Positions 23,938 through 25,425 of a DNA stretch of 25,425 bases are shown in pieces; within the stretch, counting starts at the first letter, position 1; every line of letters starts with the position of its first letter. Under the pieces are notes generated by a model, which was not told the DNA's origin, did no database searches, and saw only the letters and a program-made list of their open reading frames with translations. Position numbers and translations under genes: made by a program. This stretch comes from Mageeibacillus sp. UBA5436 (lineage in GTDB: Bacteria; Bacillota; Clostridia; Saccharofermentanales; DTU023): NCBI GenBank assembly GCA_002427545.1, contig DIRM01000051.1, forward strand, positions 1 to 25,425, written 5' to 3'.

Positions 23938-23972
23938 AAAAAGCTATTCGATTAACTTCGAATAGCTTTTTT
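23938..23972 (+). terminator. Terminator of the E2-E3-E1 operon
   Basis: AAAAAGCTATTCGA (23938-23951) and TCGAATAGCTTTTT (23958-23971) form a perfect 14-bp stem with a 6-base loop, ending in a T-run. It isolates the complex operon from the PfkB kinase. Confidence 0.95.
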
Positions 23973-24058
23973 AAATGGTGTTTTTACAATAGATCATATT
24001 TAATTATTTTTCTAAAATCAGTAGATGTAATGTTCTTATCAATAATTTTTATGTTTCT

Positions 24059-24089
24059 TTGACAATATAAAATGCTATTATTTTATAAA
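24059..24089 (+). promoter_or_regulatory. Promoter of the PfkB-family kinase gene
   Basis: A consensus -35 TTGACA (24059-24064) is followed after 17 bases by TTTATA (24082-24087), or after 19 by TATAAA (24084-24089). It lies about 55-60 bases before the kinase ATG and after the operon terminator, so the gene is independently transcribed. Confidence 0.6.
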
Positions 24090-24143
24090 GATATTGTGTT
24101 GATTCTATAACCATGCGCTTATAATATTAAATAGGTAAAAATT

Positions 24144-25091
24144 ATGATTTATACTATAACTTTAAATCCAGCTTTTGATCAAACGATAAATTGTGAAAAT
24201 TTTACATTAAATTCTTTAAACCGCATAAAAGACGTACGTGTGGATATTGGTGGTAAAGGCATCAATGTATCTAAAGTCTTGCAAGTATTAGAGCAAGAAT
24301 CTTTATCTTGTGGATTTTTAGGAGAAGAAAATGCTAATGAGTTTATTAGTAATTTAAATCAGCTTGGCCTTTTGAATGATTTTCTAATATTAAAAAATCA
24401 AAAAACTAGAACAAATATTAAAATAATTGATCCATTAAACAATCATTTAACAGAAATTAATGAATCAGGATTTCAAATTAGTTTAAATGATATTAAAAAT
24501 CTTGCAAAAAAATTATCACCTATAATCAATAAGCATGACTTTATTGTTTTTTCTGGTAGTCTACCACTTGGTGCAGATCCATCATTATATACATATTTAA
24601 TTACTCAAATTAAAACAAAAACAGATAATATTATTCTTGACATCTCAGGTGAAAGCTTGAAACAATGTTTAACCTATAATCCTTTAATGATAAAACCGAA
24701 CTTAGTTGAATTAGAAGAACTCTTTTCTACACAATTTGATTCTGAAGACAAAATACTTAATGCATGTAAAGATTTACTTCAACAAGGTGTGCAAAATATT
24801 CTATTGTCTCTTGGTGAACATGGTTCTTACTTTTTCAATATAAATGAAAGTTTCTATATAAAGCCAATTTCTACTACAATAAATAGCCCAGTTGGTGCAG
24901 GAGATTCTCAGGTTGCAGCATTCGTTTATGGTTTAGCTAATGATCTTCCTTTATTAGAAACATTGCGCCTAACTTCAGCTGTATCAACCTCAATGATTTC
25001 TATGGCAGGTACATCTGTACCAAGTTTAGAAATGATAAAATCTTTTTTGCTGAAAGTCAAAATTAATAGAATAAATTTAAAGTATAAATAA
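24144..25091 (+). CDS. PfkB-family sugar-phosphate kinase, 1-phosphofructokinase/tagatose-6-phosphate kinase type
   Basis: ATP-dependent kinase of 315 residues that should phosphorylate a ketose phosphate to the bisphosphate. It begins with the FruK/LacC-type MIYTITLNPAFDQTI. The substrate motif is DIGGKGINVSKVL (34-46), then GFLGE, TRTNIKI, VFSGSLP (135-141), KPNLVELEEL (184-193), and the catalytic anion-hole motif GAGDS (251-255) with Asp254. The length is normal for the family. The gene is not next to a fructose PTS, so fructose-1-phosphate is not supported by context; tagatose-6-phosphate or a tetrose/ketose phosphate are alternatives. The ribosome site (AGGT) is weak. The coding sequence looks more AT-rich than the preceding operon. 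Confidence 0.87.
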   Translation: MIYTITLNPAFDQTINCENFTLNSLNRIKDVRVDIGGKGINVSKVLQVLEQESLSCGFLGEENANEFISNLNQLGLLNDFLILKNQKTRTNIKIIDPLNNHLTEINESGFQISLNDIKNLAKKLSPIINKHDFIVFSGSLPLGADPSLYTYLITQIKTKTDNIILDISGESLKQCLTYNPLMIKPNLVELEELFSTQFDSEDKILNACKDLLQQGVQNILLSLGEHGSYFFNINESFYIKPISTTINSPVGAGDSQVAAFVYGLANDLPLLETLRLTSAVSTSMISMAGTSVPSLEMIKSFLLKVKINRINLKYK

Positions 25092-25176
25092 TATGCATTT
25101 GAATATCTATGACTTTTATTCAACATTCTAAAACAGATTTTGGGTTATAAAAATCCCTATTCATTCTAAATTAAGG

Positions 25177-25182
25177 TATAAT
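25177..25182 (+). promoter_or_regulatory. Possible -10 element before the terminal lipoprotein gene
   Basis: TATAAT at 25177-25182 is a perfect -10 hexamer in a very AT-rich region, about 110 bases before the lipoprotein start. No good -35 lies 16-19 bases upstream. The rest of 25092-25291 holds AT-rich ATTAAT repeats and a small AAGAC/GTCTT hairpin (25234-25247), and I see no gene there. Confidence 0.3.
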
Positions 25183-25291
25183 ATTAATTAATAATAATTA
25201 ATATAAATATTAATTTATCAAACATGAATATGAAAGACTTTTGTCTTGAGATATTCAATTATAAAAAGATGTAGTATTTTGAAGAGGAAAT

Positions 25292-25425
25292 ATGAAAAAG
25301 AAATTAATTAAAGTGCTGTCTGTTCTTTTAATAGCAAGCTTGATATTAAGCGCTTGTGGCAAAAAAGAAGAAAACGAACAAATTGAAAAGAACACATTGA
25401 CGACAAATCAAGAAACAGAGGAAGA
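25292..25425 (+). CDS. Lipoprotein, N-terminal fragment (runs off the window)
   Basis: Only the first 44 codons are present. They encode a lipoprotein signal peptide with KKK, a hydrophobic core and lipobox LSAC (lipidated Cys22). A charged, Glu/Lys/Thr/Asn-rich spacer follows that would tether an extracellular domain. AGAGGA lies about 6 bases before the ATG. The signal peptide layout resembles that of the sugar-binding lipoprotein at 10797, so it may be another solute-binding protein, but the functional domain lies outside the window and cannot be judged. Confidence 0.8.
   Translation, partial: MKKKLIKVLSVLLIASLILSACGKKEENEQIEKNTLTTNQETEE

Overview
The window is low-GC DNA that reads like a saccharolytic, anaerobic Gram-positive bacterium of the Clostridia. 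The signs are AT-rich intergenic DNA, strong AGGAGG-type ribosome binding sites, intrinsic terminators, two lipoproteins with lipoboxes, and an acidic Glu/Thr/Ala/Pro spacer on the sugar-binding lipoprotein of a kind common in Clostridia. The taxonomic call is inference. No mobile element, tRNA, rRNA or CRISPR array was recognised.

Layout. (1) 159-3917, + strand: an FGGY sugar kinase, a SorE-like zinc alcohol dehydrogenase and a HAD phosphatase. (2) 4020-5822, - strand: L-fucose isomerase (fucI), transcribed divergently from (3) 6007-11987, + strand: a RhaB-family kinase that is probably the L-fuculokinase, L-fucose mutarotase (fucU), and a ribose-type ABC importer (ATPase, permease, binding lipoprotein). 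(4) 12195-13412, - strand: a SrlD-like short-chain dehydrogenase with an extra N-terminal region. (5) 13592-17399, + strand: a PHP-domain protein, a Gfo/Idh/MocA oxidoreductase and a second XylB-like kinase. (6) 17633-23900, + strand: a DeoR regulator, then a 2-oxo-acid/acetoin dehydrogenase-type complex in the order E2, E3, E1, with E1 alpha and beta fused into one 828-residue protein. (7) 24144-25091: a PfkB/FruK-type kinase with its own promoter, and the start of another lipoprotein running off the end.

The core is an L-fucose uptake and activation locus: importer, mutarotase, isomerase, kinase. The usual next enzymes, a fuculose-1-phosphate class II aldolase and lactaldehyde reductase (FucO), are not in the window. 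Instead there is a SorE-like reductase and a SrlD-like dehydrogenase, the pair that in sorbose catabolism reduces a ketose-1-phosphate and re-oxidises the polyol phosphate at the far end. Beside them is a thiamine/lipoate complex under a DeoR-type sugar regulator. One hypothesis explains all of this: the deoxyketose phosphate is turned into a methyl-ketone sugar phosphate, which an acetoin-dehydrogenase-like complex cleaves to acetyl-CoA plus a tetrose phosphate. This is inference only. The simpler alternative is several independent sugar operons, with the aldolase encoded elsewhere.

Regulatory structure visible: strong intrinsic terminators after the dehydrogenase at 3141, between the convergent HAD and fucI genes, after the binding protein and after E1; a near-consensus promoter with a cluster of CGAAA-type sites ahead of deoR; a 10+10+10 bp palindrome between fucI and the fuculokinase; a consensus -35 promoter ahead of the PfkB kinase; and two T-less intercistronic hairpins. 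No intergenic stretch exceeds about 245 bases.
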